Shown here one piece after another: positions 31,080 to 42,663 of a stretch of 64,000 nt of DNA. Position 1 is the first letter of the stretch. The number at the start of each line of letters is the position of its first letter. Source of the stretch: Pelecanus crispus. Taxonomy: Eukaryota; Chordata; Aves; Pelecaniformes; Pelecanidae. Position numbers and translations under genes: made by a program. The stretch lies in NCBI RefSeq assembly GCF_030463565.1, contig NC_134660.1:441501-505500 (forward strand), written 5' to 3'. The notes beneath the pieces were generated by a model. That model was not told the origin of the DNA, ran no database searches, and saw nothing but the letters and a program-made list of their open reading frames with translations.

Positions 31080-32390
31080 CCCATGCATGCACACGCGTGT
31101 GCAAGCACGCGCCCATGTGCCCGAGGGTGCCTGAGCGTCCTGGCCACCGCACGCCTGCGCGGCTGCCGTCGCCGCCGGTGCCAGTCACGCGTGCCCGGCC
31201 GTGCCCGCAGCACCGTGCCCGCAGCACTGCCGAGATGCCGGCGGCCGCCCCCAGCTCCGCCACCGGTGAGTGTTCACCAGGCCCGGGCTTGCACGGGCAC
31301 ACGCGTGTGCAAGCACCCCCCGGGCGTGCGTGTGGGTGCGGGGGGTGTGTGTGTGTGTCTCGTGCTGGGGCCACAGGGTGCGTGTGGCGCGGGGGCTGCG
31401 GGCGTGGAGCGCGCACACGCGTGTGCACGGGGCACACCCAGGCCTGGCGCCACGCGTGTGCAAGGGGGGGTGGTGCCTGCGCGGGCGGGCACTGCGGGGG
31501 GGGGGAGCGCTGCGCGGGTGGGCTCCTGCCGTGCGTGTTTGCGCGTGTGCGTGGGGGCGCGCGTGTGCAGGTGCGTGCGTGTGCAGGTGCGTGTGCGCAC
31601 GAGCGGGGCGCGGACCCTTTAAATCGGCGCCCCCCCCCGCGCGGCGCTCCCCGGCCCCCCCGGTTGCCATGGCAACCGCGCGGCCCCGCGCCCCCCGCCC
31701 GCCCCCTTAAAGGGGCCGAGCCCCCGCCCCGGGCCGCGGGAGGCTGCGTGGCGGCGTGCGGGGGGCTCCGCGGGTGTGCAAGCAGGGGTGAGCAGCGCGG
31801 CGTGTGCGTGCGCGGGGGTGCGCGTGCACACACGGGCGGGAGCGCGGGGGGCAACGTGCGAGCCAGCGTGTGCGCACAGTGGGCGTGCGTGCGTGGGTCT
31901 GCACGCGTGTGTGAGCATGCAGGGCACGCGTGCCCGCGGGCGCTCAGCCTGGCGCGCGCTCACGCACGCGTGTGCGCAACGGCTCCGCCGGCGTGCAACG
32001 TGCACGGCGCGCGCAGGTTGCACGCGCACGGGTGTGGGCGCGCACAGGCGCGTGCTTGTCCACGCACGGGGGCGCGCACGCGTGAGCGCGCAGAGGTGCG
32101 CGTGCCTTCGCCGTGCGCGCGCGCGCCCGGCCGCGGGCGTGCAAGGGGTTTTCGCGCGCGCGCGCGGGGGCCGAGGCGGCGCGGCCGTGCCGGGGGCCGC
32201 GCGTGCACGCGTGTGCACGCGTGTGCAAGGCCCCGGGCGGGTGGGGGCCCCACGCGGGGGCCGCGGTACCCGGATCTGGGGGGAGGGGGGAGGCCCGGCC
32301 GCGCGCCCGCAGCCATGAGCGGCCCCGGCCGAGGGTCCCCGCCGCGCGCCCCGGCCCCCCCCCGCCACCGCCCCCCGCGGCCCCCAAGGT
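31080..32390 (+). promoter_or_regulatory. MPP2: CpG-island 5' region of MPP2 with CACGCGTG-rich tracts
   Basis: About 1.3 kb of very CpG-rich sequence. It has repeated CACACGCGTGTGCA palindromes, an 18-bp X-box palindrome at 31661-31678, and a likely 5' exon ending at 32388 (CCCCCAAG|GTAGGG). An ATG at 32315 within that exon opens a short frame that does not join in frame to the MPP2 start exon, so it is read as 5'UTR or upstream frame. Transcription start cannot be placed. Confidence 0.55.
31661..31678. promoter_or_regulatory. Perfect RFX-type X-box palindrome
   Basis: CGGTTGCCATGGCAACCG, a perfect 18-bp inverted repeat containing the consensus RFX X-box GTTGCCATGGCAAC. It lies in the CpG island about 2 kb upstream of the MPP2 start codon. 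Binding is inferred from the motif alone. Confidence 0.65.
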
Positions 32391-32589
32391 AGGGGGGGGG
32401 CGGGTGATGCCGCGGGAGGGCCGGGGGTGCTTGGGGATGGGGGGTAGACGGGCGGTGGGGGATGGGGGGGTCTCTTGGGTCATGCCGTGACCCCCAGATA
32501 CGGGGGGGGGGGGGTCTGGATTGCAGCTCCCCCCGGCTGCATCGCCAGCATCCCCCGCCATTGCAGCGCTGCCGCTCCTCGCGGTGCAG

Positions 32590-32990
32590 CGGCTCCCGTT
32601 TGCATTGCACCCCCCCGTTTGCATTGCACCCCCCCGATTGCATTGCAACCCCCCCCGTTTGCACTGCAAACCCCCCAATTGCATTGCAATCCCCCCGTTT
32701 GCATTGCACCCCCCAATTGCATTGCACCCTTCTCATTTGCATTGCACCCCCCCAACTGCATTGCAATCCCCCCCGTTTGCATTGCACCCCCCAATTGCAT
32801 TGCACCCCCCCGTTTGCATTGCACCCCCCAATTGCATTGCACCCTTCTCATTTGCATTGCACCCCCCCCAATTGCATTGCACCCCCCCGTTTGCATTGCA
32901 AATGCCCCCAGCTGCATCGCACCCCCCGCCTGTGTTGCCCCCCCATTTGCATGGCACCCCCCGTTTGCAGGGCACCCCCCAACCGCTGCA
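32590..32990 (+). repeat. TTTGCATTGCACCCCCC minisatellite in MPP2 5' intron
   Basis: About 18 copies of a 20-24 bp unit, GTTTGCATTGCACCCCCC alternating with AATTGCATTGCACCCCCC. Some units contain the exact octamer ATTTGCAT. C-runs of 5-7 recur at every unit. Confidence 0.92.
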
Positions 32991-33650
32991 TGCACTGGGC
33001 GTGGGTGTGGGGAATATCCCCCCGCCGGGGGCTTTTGGGGGATTTCCCCCCACATCACCAGGGCAGCCCCCCCAAAGTGCTGGCTTTGGGGGGGGGGGCT
33101 CTGCCTGTGGCCCCCAGCACAGGGGCTGGGGGTGCAGCGCAACTCCCTGCAGGTACGGGGGGCTGGGGGGCCCTGGGGTGGGTTTGGGGGGAGAGCGGTT
33201 CCGTGTGAGCTCTGCAGGGGGTGGGATGCTCCTCGGCTGGGGAAACTGAGGCACGGGGGGGGGCTGCGGTGGGGAGCAGCCAGGGTGAGACCTTACCCCC
33301 CCGGGGGGTGTCGGGGGGCTCCCGCCCACGCGTGGCCCCCAGCCGGGCAAGGCAGGGTGACGATGCTGGGGGACACGTCCGTGTGTCAGTCCTTCCTGTA
33401 GGACCGGGGGGGTGGTCCCTGCTCCCAGGGGTCCCCCACACCGTCCCCCCATTCCTTGCCAGGTCCCATAATGGGGGGGGGGCGCTGGGGCAAGTGGGAC
33501 AGGACGGGGCTGGGGGGCACAGGCTCCCCCGGCTGCGTTTGGCTTTCGCCCACGGTGCTGCTCTCTCCCGCTCTGCCCCCCTGCTCCGTGCCCCTGCATC
33601 CCCCCCGTGCCCCCCCGTGTCCCCCCGTGCCCCCCTGTGCCCCCCCAGCC

Positions 33651-36600
33651 ATGCAGCAGGTCCTGGACAACCTGATGGGGCTCCCCGGCGCCCCGGGGGC
33701 CGCCGACCTGGACCTCATCTTCCTCCGCGGCATCATGGAGAGCCCAATAGTAAGGTCCTTGGCGAAGGTACAGTGGCGCGGGGGTGGCACCGCGGCCCCC
33801 CCGGCCCCCCGCTGCAGGTGGCAGCGAGCGGGGCACGGGGGGGGGGTGGGAGCACGGGTGGGCGTGCGCGGGTGGACGCGGGTGTATGGCTGTGTAAGTG
33901 TGTGTGCGTGCATGCCCGTGTACGTATGCGTGTATGTGTGTGCGTGCAGGGAGGTGCGCGCACGTGTTTGCACGTAGGTGCGTGTGCACGGGTGGAGGTG
34001 AATGTGCACGTTTGCACGTGTGTGCGTGTACGCCTGCGTGTGCGAGGCCGCTGTGTTTCAGCGCGGGGGTGACGGAGGGCCGTGTGCGGGGAGGGTGCTG
34101 GTTGTGCGCATGGCTGGGGAGCGGGTGAGTGGTGGTGTGCAAGGCTGTGTGTGCGCGCGTGTGCATACCTCTGTGTGTGTGCACGTGTGTATCACCCGCT
34201 GATGTGGTGCGTGTGGCGCGCCCCACGTCCCGTGTGTTTACCAGTCCGTGTGCGTGTTTGCACGTGCACGCAGTTGTGCAACGGCACACATGCGCGGGTT
34301 GGTCTGGTGACGCACGTGCAAGGGCGCGTGCACAAACGTGCACTTGAGGATCTGCACGTGTGTGCCTCCAGAAGGGCGTTTTTGCACGTGCAAGTGCACG
34401 CAGGGCCCCGTGCGTGTCCAAAGGGCACGCGTGTCTGTGCGTGTCTGTGTTTGTGCGTGTCTCCGCGTGTGCGCGCGTGCTGGGCCGTGTCAGGCTCCCC
34501 CGCTGCGGGCCGGGGGCCGCACGCCCCCGCCGTGGCGGGAGCAGATGCCAGGGGTATTAGCGGGCGGGGGGCCGGCGCGGGGGTCCCTAATCCCCCCCGG
34601 CCCCCCCAGGCCCACGAGCGGCTGGAGGAGACGAAGCTGGAGGCGGTGAGGGACAACAACCTGGAGCTGGTGCAGGAGATCCTGCGCGACATCGGGCACC
34701 TGGCGCGGCAGGACAGCGCGGCTGCCGAGCTGGCCCCGCATCCTGCGCGAGCCCCACTTCCAGGTGGGCTGCGCGAGCCCCCCGCGTGCCGCGTGCCTGT
34801 GCGCGCGAGGCCGGCGTGACGGCCCCCGCCGTGACGGCCCCCGCCGTGCGTTGCAGTCCCTGCTTGAGACCCACGACTCGGTGGCCTCCAAGAGCTACGA
34901 GACGCCGCCGCCCAGCCCCGTCCTGGACCCTGCCTTCAACAGCCAGCCCGTGCCCCCCGACGCCGTGCGCATGGTGGGCATCCGCAAGACGGCCGGCGAG
35001 AACCTGGTGAGCCCGAGCCTGGGCCGCCGCGGGGTGCTGGGGCATGGAGGGGTGCTGGGGGCTTTGCTGGGTGCTGGGGGCTTTGCTGGGTGCAGGGTGC
35101 AATCCTGGGTGCTGTGGGCATTGTGGGGTGCTGGGGTGCAGAGGGGTGCTGGGGTCATTGCGGGGGGCATTGCGGGGTGCTGGGATGCATTGCTGCATGC
35201 TGGGGACATTATGGGGTGCTGGGGGGCATTGCGGGGTGCTGGAGTGTTGTGGGGTGGTGCTGGGGTGCACTGCAGGGTGCTGGGGTGTTGTGGGGTGCTG
35301 CTGGGTGCTGGGGGGCATTGCGGGGTGCTGGGATGCATTGCTGGGTGCTGAGGTTGTTGCGGGGTGCTGTGGGCATTGCGGGGTGCTGGGGTATTGGGGG
35401 GTGCTGTGGGTATTATGGGGTGCTGGGGTGCATTGTGGGGTGGTGGGGTGTCGCACGGTGCTGGGGTGTTGCAGGGTGCTGGGGCACTGAGGGGTGCTGG
35501 GGGTATTGCCGGGGTGCCGGAGCATCGCGGGGTGCCTGGAGGCTGCTGGGTGGGCGTCACGGGACGCCGCGGTGGGGCCGCCAGCATGGGGCTGAGGCGG
35601 GGCTGTGCCGGGCAGGGGGTGACGTTCCGGGTGGAGCGGGGGGAGCTGGTCATCGCCCGCATCCTGCACGGGGGCATGGTGGCGCAGCAGGGGCTGCTGC
35701 ACGTGGGGGACGTCATCCGGGAGGTGAACGGGCGGGAGGTGGGCAGCGACCCGCGGGCGCTGCAGGACAGCCTGCGCCACGCCAGCGGCAGCGTCGTCCT
35801 CAAGATCCTGCCCAGCTACCAGGAGCCCCACCCGCCCCGGCAGGTACTGGCCCCCGCACCTGCACCTGCACCCGCATCTGCACCCGTATCTGCACCTGCA
35901 CCTGCACCTGCACCCGCATCTGCACCCACATCTGCACCTGCACCCGCACCCGCGTCTGCACCCATGTCTGCACCCCGTGCCCAGCACCCTGCCCACGGCT
36001 CCATCTTCCCCTGCCCAATGGTCCCCCCATCTCTGTGTCCCCCATCTCTGTGTCCCCCATCTCTGTCCCCTGATGTCCACATTGTCCCCGTGCCAGCCTG
36101 CCAGTCCCCATACTCGTATGTCCCATGTCCCCCTGCCTTGCGTGCTTGTGCCCACGTGCCCCGTGTCCCCTTGCCATGTGCCTCATCTCCCCGTGTGTCC
36201 CCATGTCCCCTGGCCCCCTGCCCCTGGTCCCCGCACACCGGTAGGGACTTGCCCTGTGCCCACGTGCCCCATGGCTAGCGGGACCCCCGTGTCCCCCGTG
36301 GTGCCTTGCACGCCCGGCGCTGGTGAGGGCACGCGGTTGCGGTGGCACCTGCCCTGTCCCCATCCCCATCCCCACGGCAGGACCTGGCTGCCCGGGTGGC
36401 AAAGGGTGCCCTGTCCGTCCCCCCCTCCCCGTGCCAGCCCGGCGCAGGCGCCTGCCGTCACCCTGGCTCCCTGGGGACAAAGCAGCGCTGTCGTCGTGTC
36501 CCCTGGCACCGCGTGTCCCCGCACTGCGCTGGCCCTGCGGCACCCTGCTGCTGCTGTCAGCGCCGGGCAGGGGTCCCGTGTGCAAGCACACGCGTGTGTG

Positions 36601-39600
36601 GCGTGGCGTGCGTGTGCGTGGTTGCCCCCTGCACGCTCCCGCCCGCATGTGTGCCGTCGTGGGCACGGCGGTGGCGGTGCTGGGCGCGTGCGTGTGCCTG
36701 TGCGTGGGCGTGGGGCTGTGCGTGGGCGCCGCCGTGGGTGCCCTGTGGGGCGCGGCGGCGGCCGCCGGTGCCGCCTGCGTGTGCGTGGGTGCCGCGCGTG
36801 CCTGGCTGCGCCGGGCGGCGGGGCGGCGGGGCGGGGGGGACGCCTAGCAGGGTGCACACGCGTGTGTGCACGCGTGGCGCAGCTCCTGCGTTTCCCACCG
36901 GTGCGCTGGGGAAACTGAGGCATGGGCCGGCGGCGCCCAGGCGATGCGGAGCGGGGAACCCAGGCGGCCGGCGGCCGCCCCTGCGCCCCCCGCTGACCCC
37001 CCCGGTCCCCAGGTCTTCGTTAAGTGCCACTTCGACTACGACCCGGCCACCGACAGCCTCATCCCCTGCAAGGAGGCCGGGCTCAAGTTCGCCGCCGGTG
37101 ACCTGCTGCAGATCGTCAACCAGGATGACCCCAACTGGTGGCAGGTCAGGGGGGGTCCCGGGGGGGGGTCCTGGCCCTTTGCTCCCCTCCTGGGGGTCCC
37201 CCTGGCAAGCTGGGGTCCACAGAGGGTCAGGGGGGTCCTGGGGCTGGGGGGATCCATGGAGCTGGGGGGGGTCTCTGGGAGAGGGAGGGGTCCCTGGGAG
37301 CTGGGGGAGTCCCTGTGAGGCTGGGGGGGTCCCTGTGAGGCTGGGGGGGAGTCCCTGGGGCTGGGGAGGGTCTCTGGGAGCTGTGGGGGTCCCTGTGAGG
37401 CTGGGGGGGGGTCCCTGGGGCTGGGGAGGGTCTCTGGGAGCTGTGGGGGTCCCTGTGAGGCTGGGGGGGGTCCCTGGGAGCTGGGGGGGTCCATGGGAGC
37501 TGGGGGGCATTCCTGGGAGAGGGAGGGGTCCCTGGGAGCTGGGGGAGTCCTTGTGAGGCTGTGGGGGGGTCCCTGGGGCTGGGGAGGGTCTCTGGGAGCT
37601 GTGGGGGTCCATAGGAGCTGGGGGGCATTCCCGGGAGAGGGAGGGGTCCCTGGGAGCTGGGGTGGTCGCTGTGAGGCTGGGGGGGTCCCTGGGGCTGGGG
37701 CAGTCCCCGTGGGGCTGGGGGGGTCCCTATGGGGCTGGGGGTCCCTGTGGGGCCGGGGTCCCCACACACAGCGCTGTTCCCCCAGGCGTGCCACGTGGAG
37801 GGGGGCAGCGCGGGGCTGGTGCCCAGCCAGCTGCTGGAGGAGAAGCGCAAGGCCTTCGTCAAGCGGGACGTGGAGGTGGCCCCCGCGCCCGGTACGGGGC
37901 CTCCAGCCCTCGGAGGGGACACGGCCCTGGGCGGGGGGACAGGTGGTCACCTCCCGTGGGGGAGCACGGCAGGTCCCCCCCATGGCCACGTCCCCGTCCC
38001 CGTGGCACTGTCCCTGCGGCAGGTCCCCAACTCCCCCATGGCCACGTCCCCATCCCCATGGCCACATCCCCATCCCCGTGGCACTGTCCCTGTGGCAGGT
38101 CCCCAACTCCCCCATGGCCATGTCCCCATCCCCGTGGCACTGTCCCCACGGCAGGTCCCCAACTCCCCTATGGCGGTGTCCTCATCCCCGTGGCACTGTC
38201 CCCATCCCCATGGCCATGTCCCCATCCCCGTGGCACTGTCCCCACGGCAGGTCCCCAGCTCCCCCGTGGCACTGTCCCCATCCCCATGGCACTGTCCCCA
38301 TCCCCATGGCACTGTCCCTGCGGCAGGTCCCCAACTCCCCCATGGCCACGTCCCCATCCCCGTGGCCATGTCCCCATCCCCGTGGCACTGTCCCTGTGGC
38401 AGGTCCCAGCTCCCCCATGGCCATGTCCCCATCCCCGTGGCACTGTCCCCACGGCAGGTCCCAGCTCCCATGGCGCTGTCCCCGTGCCACGGCGCTGTCC
38501 CTGTCGCCGTCCCCAGTTCAGCCAGCCCCTTGTCCTTGGCAGGGGCCCTGTGTGGCAGCCTCAGCGGGAAGAGGAAGAAGAGGATGATGTACCTGACGAC
38601 GAAGAATGCCGGTGAGCGTCCCCTGCTGGCGTGCCCCCAGGGAAGGGGGGACGGTCCCCAGGCGTGCCCGTGGCAGGCTTGTGGTGGCACCTCATGGGAC
38701 GGGGTGCCCCGGGGTCCCCATGCCACCCGGCTTGGGGTCCCACCACGGGTAACAGCCCTGTCCCTCGCCCAGAGTTCGACCGCCACGAGCTGCTGATCTA
38801 CGAGGAGGTGGCCCGCATGCCGCCCTTCCGCCGGAAAACCCTGGTGCTCATCGGCGCCCAGGGCGTGGGGCGCCGCAGCCTCAAGAACAAGCTCATCATG
38901 TCGGACCAGGCACGCTACGGCACCACCATCCCCTGTGAGTGTCCCCGTGTCCCCACCAGCAACGCTGTCCCCGTGAGCATCCCTGTTCCCCACCAGCATC
39001 CCTGTCCCTTGCAAGCATCGCTGTCCCCGTGAGCATCCCTGTCCCCTGCCAGCATCGCCGTCCCTGTAAGCATCCCTGTTCTCCACCAGCATCCCTGTCC
39101 CCTGCAAGTGTCACCGTCCCCATGAGCATCACTGTCCCCGTGAGCATCCCTGTCCCTGCCAGCATCGCTGTCCCTCACGAGCATCCCTGTTCCCCACCAG
39201 CATCCCTGTTCCCTGTGAGCATCCCTGTCCCCTGCCAGCATCGCTGTCCCCGTAAGCATCCCTGCCCCCCATGAGCATCCCTGTCCGCGTGAGCATCCCT
39301 GTCCCCCACCAGCATCCCTGTCCCCTGCCAACATCGCTGTCCCGTGAGCATCCCTGTCCTCCATGAGCATCCCTGTCCCCTGCCAGCATCCCTGTCCCCC
39401 ATGAGCATCCCTGTCCCCCATGAGCATCCCTGTCCCCCATGAGCATCCCTGTCCCCGTGAGCATCCCTGTCCCCCATGAGCATCCCTGTCCCCTGCCAGC
39501 ATCCCTGTCCCCCATGAGCATCCCTGTCCCCCATGAGCATCCCTGTCCTCCATGAGCATCCCTGTCCCCTGCCAGCATCCCTGTCCCCCATGAGCATCCC

Positions 39601-40618
39601 TGTCCCCGTGAGCATCCCTGTCCTCCGTGAGCATCCCTGTCCTCCATGAGCATCCCTGTCCTCCGTGAGCATCCCTGTCCCCGTGAGCATCCCTGTCCCC
39701 CATGAGCATCCCTGTCCTCCATGAGCATCCCTGTCCCCGTGAGCATCCCTGTCCCCCATGAGCATCCCTGTCCCCGTGAGCGTCACCGTCCCCAGCACAG
39801 CCCAACCCATCTGGCACTGGGGGGACGCGGCCCTGGGCGTGCGGGTGCAGCATCGCAGCCCCGTGGCCGTCCCCATGGGCTGTGGGTGCCCCCCAGCCCG
39901 GGACCCCCGGGGCAGGCGGGTGGCACTCATGGGCCGTGCCCGGGCAGACACGTCGCGGAAGCCGAAGGAGAACGAGAAGGACGGGCACGGGTACCGCTTC
40001 GTGTCGCGGGGGGAGATGGAGGCGGACATCAAGGCGGGGCGGTACCTGGAGCACGGCGAGTACGAGGGCAACCTCTACGGCACCAAGATCGACTCCATCC
40101 GCGCCGTGGTGGAGGCTGGCAAGATGTGCATCCTGGACGTCAACCCCCAGGTAGGGGACCCGGGGGGGACACACGCACCAAGGGGGTGGCCGGGGCTGCC
40201 CCCCCCGGGGCTCAGCGCCATCCCTCCTGCCCAGGCAGTGAAGGTGCTGAGAACGGCTGAATTCGTGCCATACGTGGTCTTCATTGAAGCCCCCGGCCCC
40301 GAGACGCTGCGGGCCATGAACCGGGCGGCGCTGGAGAGCGGCGTGGCCACCAAGCAGCTCACGGTGGGTGCCCTCGCTGGGGCGAGGTGGGGGGGCGCGG
40401 GGAAGCGACGGGGAAACTGAGGCAGGGTTTGTGCGGGGCAGGAGGCCGACGCCAAGCGGACGGTGGAGGAGAGCGGCCGCATCCAGCGCGGTTACGGCCA
40501 CTACTTCGACCTCAGCCTGACCAACGACGACCTGGAGCGCACCTTCGGGCGGCTGCGGGAGGCCATGGAGCGCCTGCGCGCCCAGCCCCAGTGGGTGCCC
40601 GTCAGCTGGGTCTATTAG
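33651..40618 (+). CDS. MPP2: MAGUK p55 family member 2 (one apparent frameshift in exon 3)
   Basis: Membrane-associated guanylate-kinase-like scaffold of neuronal and epithelial junctions. Exons: 33651-33767, 34610-34763, 34857-35006, 35616-35843, 37013-37144, 37786-37891, 38543-38611, 38773-38934, 39948-40150, 40235-40363 and 40442-40618. Product about 541 residues; human 552. Order: L27 region (MQQVLDNL to [13 protein letters not shown]), PDZ ([20 protein letters not shown]), SH3 ([20 protein letters not shown]), hook with basic [14 protein letters not shown], then the guanylate-kinase-like domain ([16 protein letters not shown]) ending WVPVSWVY. Near-identity to human MPP2, not MPP3, in many blocks. 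Exon 3 is 154 bp: a run of four C at 34734-34737, where three are expected, breaks the frame between AAELA and the following ILREPHFQ. All other exons are intact, so a homopolymer sequencing error is the likely cause. The start ATG is the conserved Met of MQQVLDNL; upstream exons are uncertain. Confidence 0.94.
33840..34490 (+). repeat. GTGTGCGTGCACG-rich tract in MPP2 intron
   Basis: Imperfect alternating GT/GC sequence with many TGCACGTGTG cores between exons 33651-33767 and 34610-34763; no fixed period. Confidence 0.7.
35030..35540 (+). repeat. GGGGTGCTGGGGTGCATTGC minisatellite in MPP2 intron
   Basis: About 25 loose copies of a GGGGTGCTGGG core with CATTGC spacers; period irregular, about 15-30 bp. 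Confidence 0.85.
35845..35965 (+). repeat. CTGCACCCGCAC hexamer repeat in MPP2 intron
   Basis: Tandem GCACCT/GCACCC/GCATCT hexamers immediately after the exon ending at 35843. Confidence 0.85.
37165..37765 (+). repeat. GGTCCCTGGGAGCTGGGGG minisatellite in MPP2 intron
   Basis: About 28 copies of a roughly 20-bp G-rich unit, grouped into larger blocks with variants GAGCTGGG, GAGGCTGG and GGGCTGGG; it fills the intron between exons 37013-37144 and 37786-37891. Confidence 0.88.
37965..38515 (+). repeat. CCCCATGGCCATGTCC / GTGGCACTGTCC compound minisatellite
   Basis: Shuffled 18-20 bp modules (CCCATCCCCGTGGCACTGTC, CCCACGGCAGGTCCCCAACT, CCCCCATGGCCATGTCCCCA) forming blocks of about 60-90 bp in an MPP2 intron. 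Confidence 0.88.
38940..39795 (+). repeat. GAGCATCCCTGTCCCC minisatellite in MPP2 intron
   Basis: About 40 copies of an 18-21 bp unit, GAGCATCCCTGTCCCCCAT, with variants CCAGCATCC and TCCTCCATGAG. About 0.85 kb between exons 38773-38934 and 39948-40150; open on the minus strand but not coding. Confidence 0.92.
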
Positions 40619-41630
40619 TGCCCCCGGGGGTCCCCCCTCACCCCCGCCCCGGCCCGGCCGGGGGGCTGCGGGGGGAGGCGGGCGGCCGTGCCCCCCGTGT
40701 CTCGCCCACTGGTGCAATGAGCGTGCCGTGCTCAGCGACGGGGGGGCTGGCTCTCTGCAGAGCCCCCCCTCGAGCCAAACCCGGCCCCTCTCTCCCTCCT
40801 ACCCAGATTTTAGGGGGGGGGCAGGGGCAGAAGCAGCCGGTGGGGTCCCATGGAGGGGACAGAACCCCCCCGCCGTGCCCAGCACCCACACAGCTATTCA
40901 CTGCCAAAACCTTGCCCCCTCCCCGTATCATGCCAGGGGACCGTGCCCCCCCAGCCAGGGTCGCTGCATGCTGGGGGTGCGGGGGGGCCGGGGTCCTGCA
41001 GCGCTGCGTGCTCCAGCCCCTCGGAGCCCCGTGCCTCAGTTTCCCCATGGGGAAGCACACCCCGTCGCGGGGCAGCACGTGGGCCGGGACCCCCAGGGCT
41101 GGGGGGGGTGCGACGGGGGGGGTCACACCCAGCTGGAGCCCCGTGAGCGGCCGTGGGCCCAGGCACCCTGGCTTACCCCGTCCCCAGGCCGCAAGTCCCC
41201 CGGGGACCCCCTTTCACCCTTACCGGGGTGGGGTCCCTCTCTGTCCCTCGTGCCCCCTGTCGCCCCTTCCCAGGTAGCAATAACCCCCCGAGACCCTCTG
41301 CCTGCGGGGGTTCGGCCCTGTAACTAACCCTTAATTAACCCTGTAATTAGCCCTGTAATTAGGGGGGGCTGCAGCCGGGGGCTCACTGGGGCGCAGCCGG
41401 GGGTGTCTGGGGGGGAGCTGCCACGGGGGGACCCCGAGGGGACCCGGGGAGCGCAGGGTGCGCGCAAACAGGCGTGTGCACACGTGTGTGCCCCCATGCT
41501 GGCGGGGCGTGTGTGCCCCCCGTCCTTCCTGCCCCGGGGTGCCCCTGCCGCAGCCGCCCCCGTCCCCATCACCCCCGGTTGCTCCTTTTTGGTACTTTGC
41601 TGTGACTTTTATTAAAGGAGGGAAAAGCAG
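40619..41630 (+). other. MPP2: MPP2 3' untranslated region
   Basis: GC-rich sequence from the stop to ATTAAA at 41611-41616, with a TAATTA-rich patch near 41325-41360. One copy of the TGCCTCAGTTTCCCC motif is at 41032-41046. Confidence 0.6.
41611..41616 (+). terminator. MPP2: Poly(A) signal of MPP2 (ATTAAA)
   Basis: ATTAAA in a T-rich stretch, about 1 kb after the stop; the only good candidate before the next gene. Confidence 0.55.
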
Positions 41631-41799
41631 CGGCCTCGTCCCTTGTGGCCAAATCCGGCTGGGGCGGGGGCACCCCGGGGGGGCACGGCGTCACCGGCGT
41701 CACCTCCGCGCCACCCTGGCCCCCTCCCACCTGGTGCTGATGGGGTTTTCTCTGCAAATCAGGGGTTTGCCCCAGTTTGGTGCCTGGAGGGTGTTTGTG

Positions 41800-42370
41800 G
41801 GGCTCTGTGTGTGTGTGTGTGTGTACGTGCACGCATGTGTGTGCACGTGTGAGTGTGCACACGTGGCTATATTTGGGGGTTGGGGGTTTCGGGTGGTGTT
41901 TGGGTGTTGGGTGGGTCGGGGGGCTGTGTGTGCTGGGTGTGTGCTGGGTGTGCGTGGCTGTGGGTGTGCGTGGCTGTGGGTGAGTGTGCCATTGCACGCA
42001 CAGGCCTTTACTTGGTGCTGCCGGGAGAGGTCAGCAGAGCTGCAGGCACCAGAGCTGGGGGTGCGGGGGTGTGTGTGCACGCGTGGGTGGGTGGGTAAGG
42101 CTGTGCAAGTGTGTGTTTGCACAGACGTGTGTGTGTGTGGTGCGTGCACGCGTTAGCCCGGGTGTGTGTGTGCAGGTACGGTTTGCTTGCACAAGCGTGT
42201 AGGGGTACATGCGCTTCCTTGCACAAGCGTGGGTGCGTGTACATTCGCACAGCTGCACGTGTGCACGCTCACGTGCGTGCATGCAGCGCCCAGCGTACCA
42301 GCACGCACCCCTCCACCTCACGCACGTGCGTGTGCACCACCCAACATGCTTGTGCACACACGCTGCCGCC
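41800..42370 (+). repeat. GTGTGTGCACGCG-rich tract between MPP2 and the RETSAT-like gene
   Basis: Imperfect alternating purine-pyrimidine sequence with TGCACACGTG and GCACGCGT cores; no coding evidence. Confidence 0.7.
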
Positions 42371-42663
42371 CCGGGGCCTGGCCCGTGTCCCAGCGCTGCC
42401 GCCAAGGACCTCAGGTGGGTGGGCCCGTGCCGGCCCCCGGAACCCCGTGCTTCCTGGGGTGCACGCGGCTATAGGGTGCCATGGCCATAGGGTGCAGCTA
42501 TAAGCTCCTGCGGCTGTGAGCTGCGGTGGCTGTAAGCTGCTCGGCTACAGGGCGGCGTGGCTGTAATCTCCCGTCTAAGCTGCCGTGCCCGTAAGCTGCT
42601 GGGGCTGTAAGGCACCGGGGCAATACGGTGCGGCGTCCGTAAGGTGCTGCACGCGGTGCAGCC

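Noticed and set aside
32315-32388. Alternative MPP2 start (ATG 32315, 24 codons, Pro/Arg-rich)
   Set aside because: Joined to the exon at 33649 it is out of frame with MQQVLDNL; kept only as possible 5'UTR or upstream frame.
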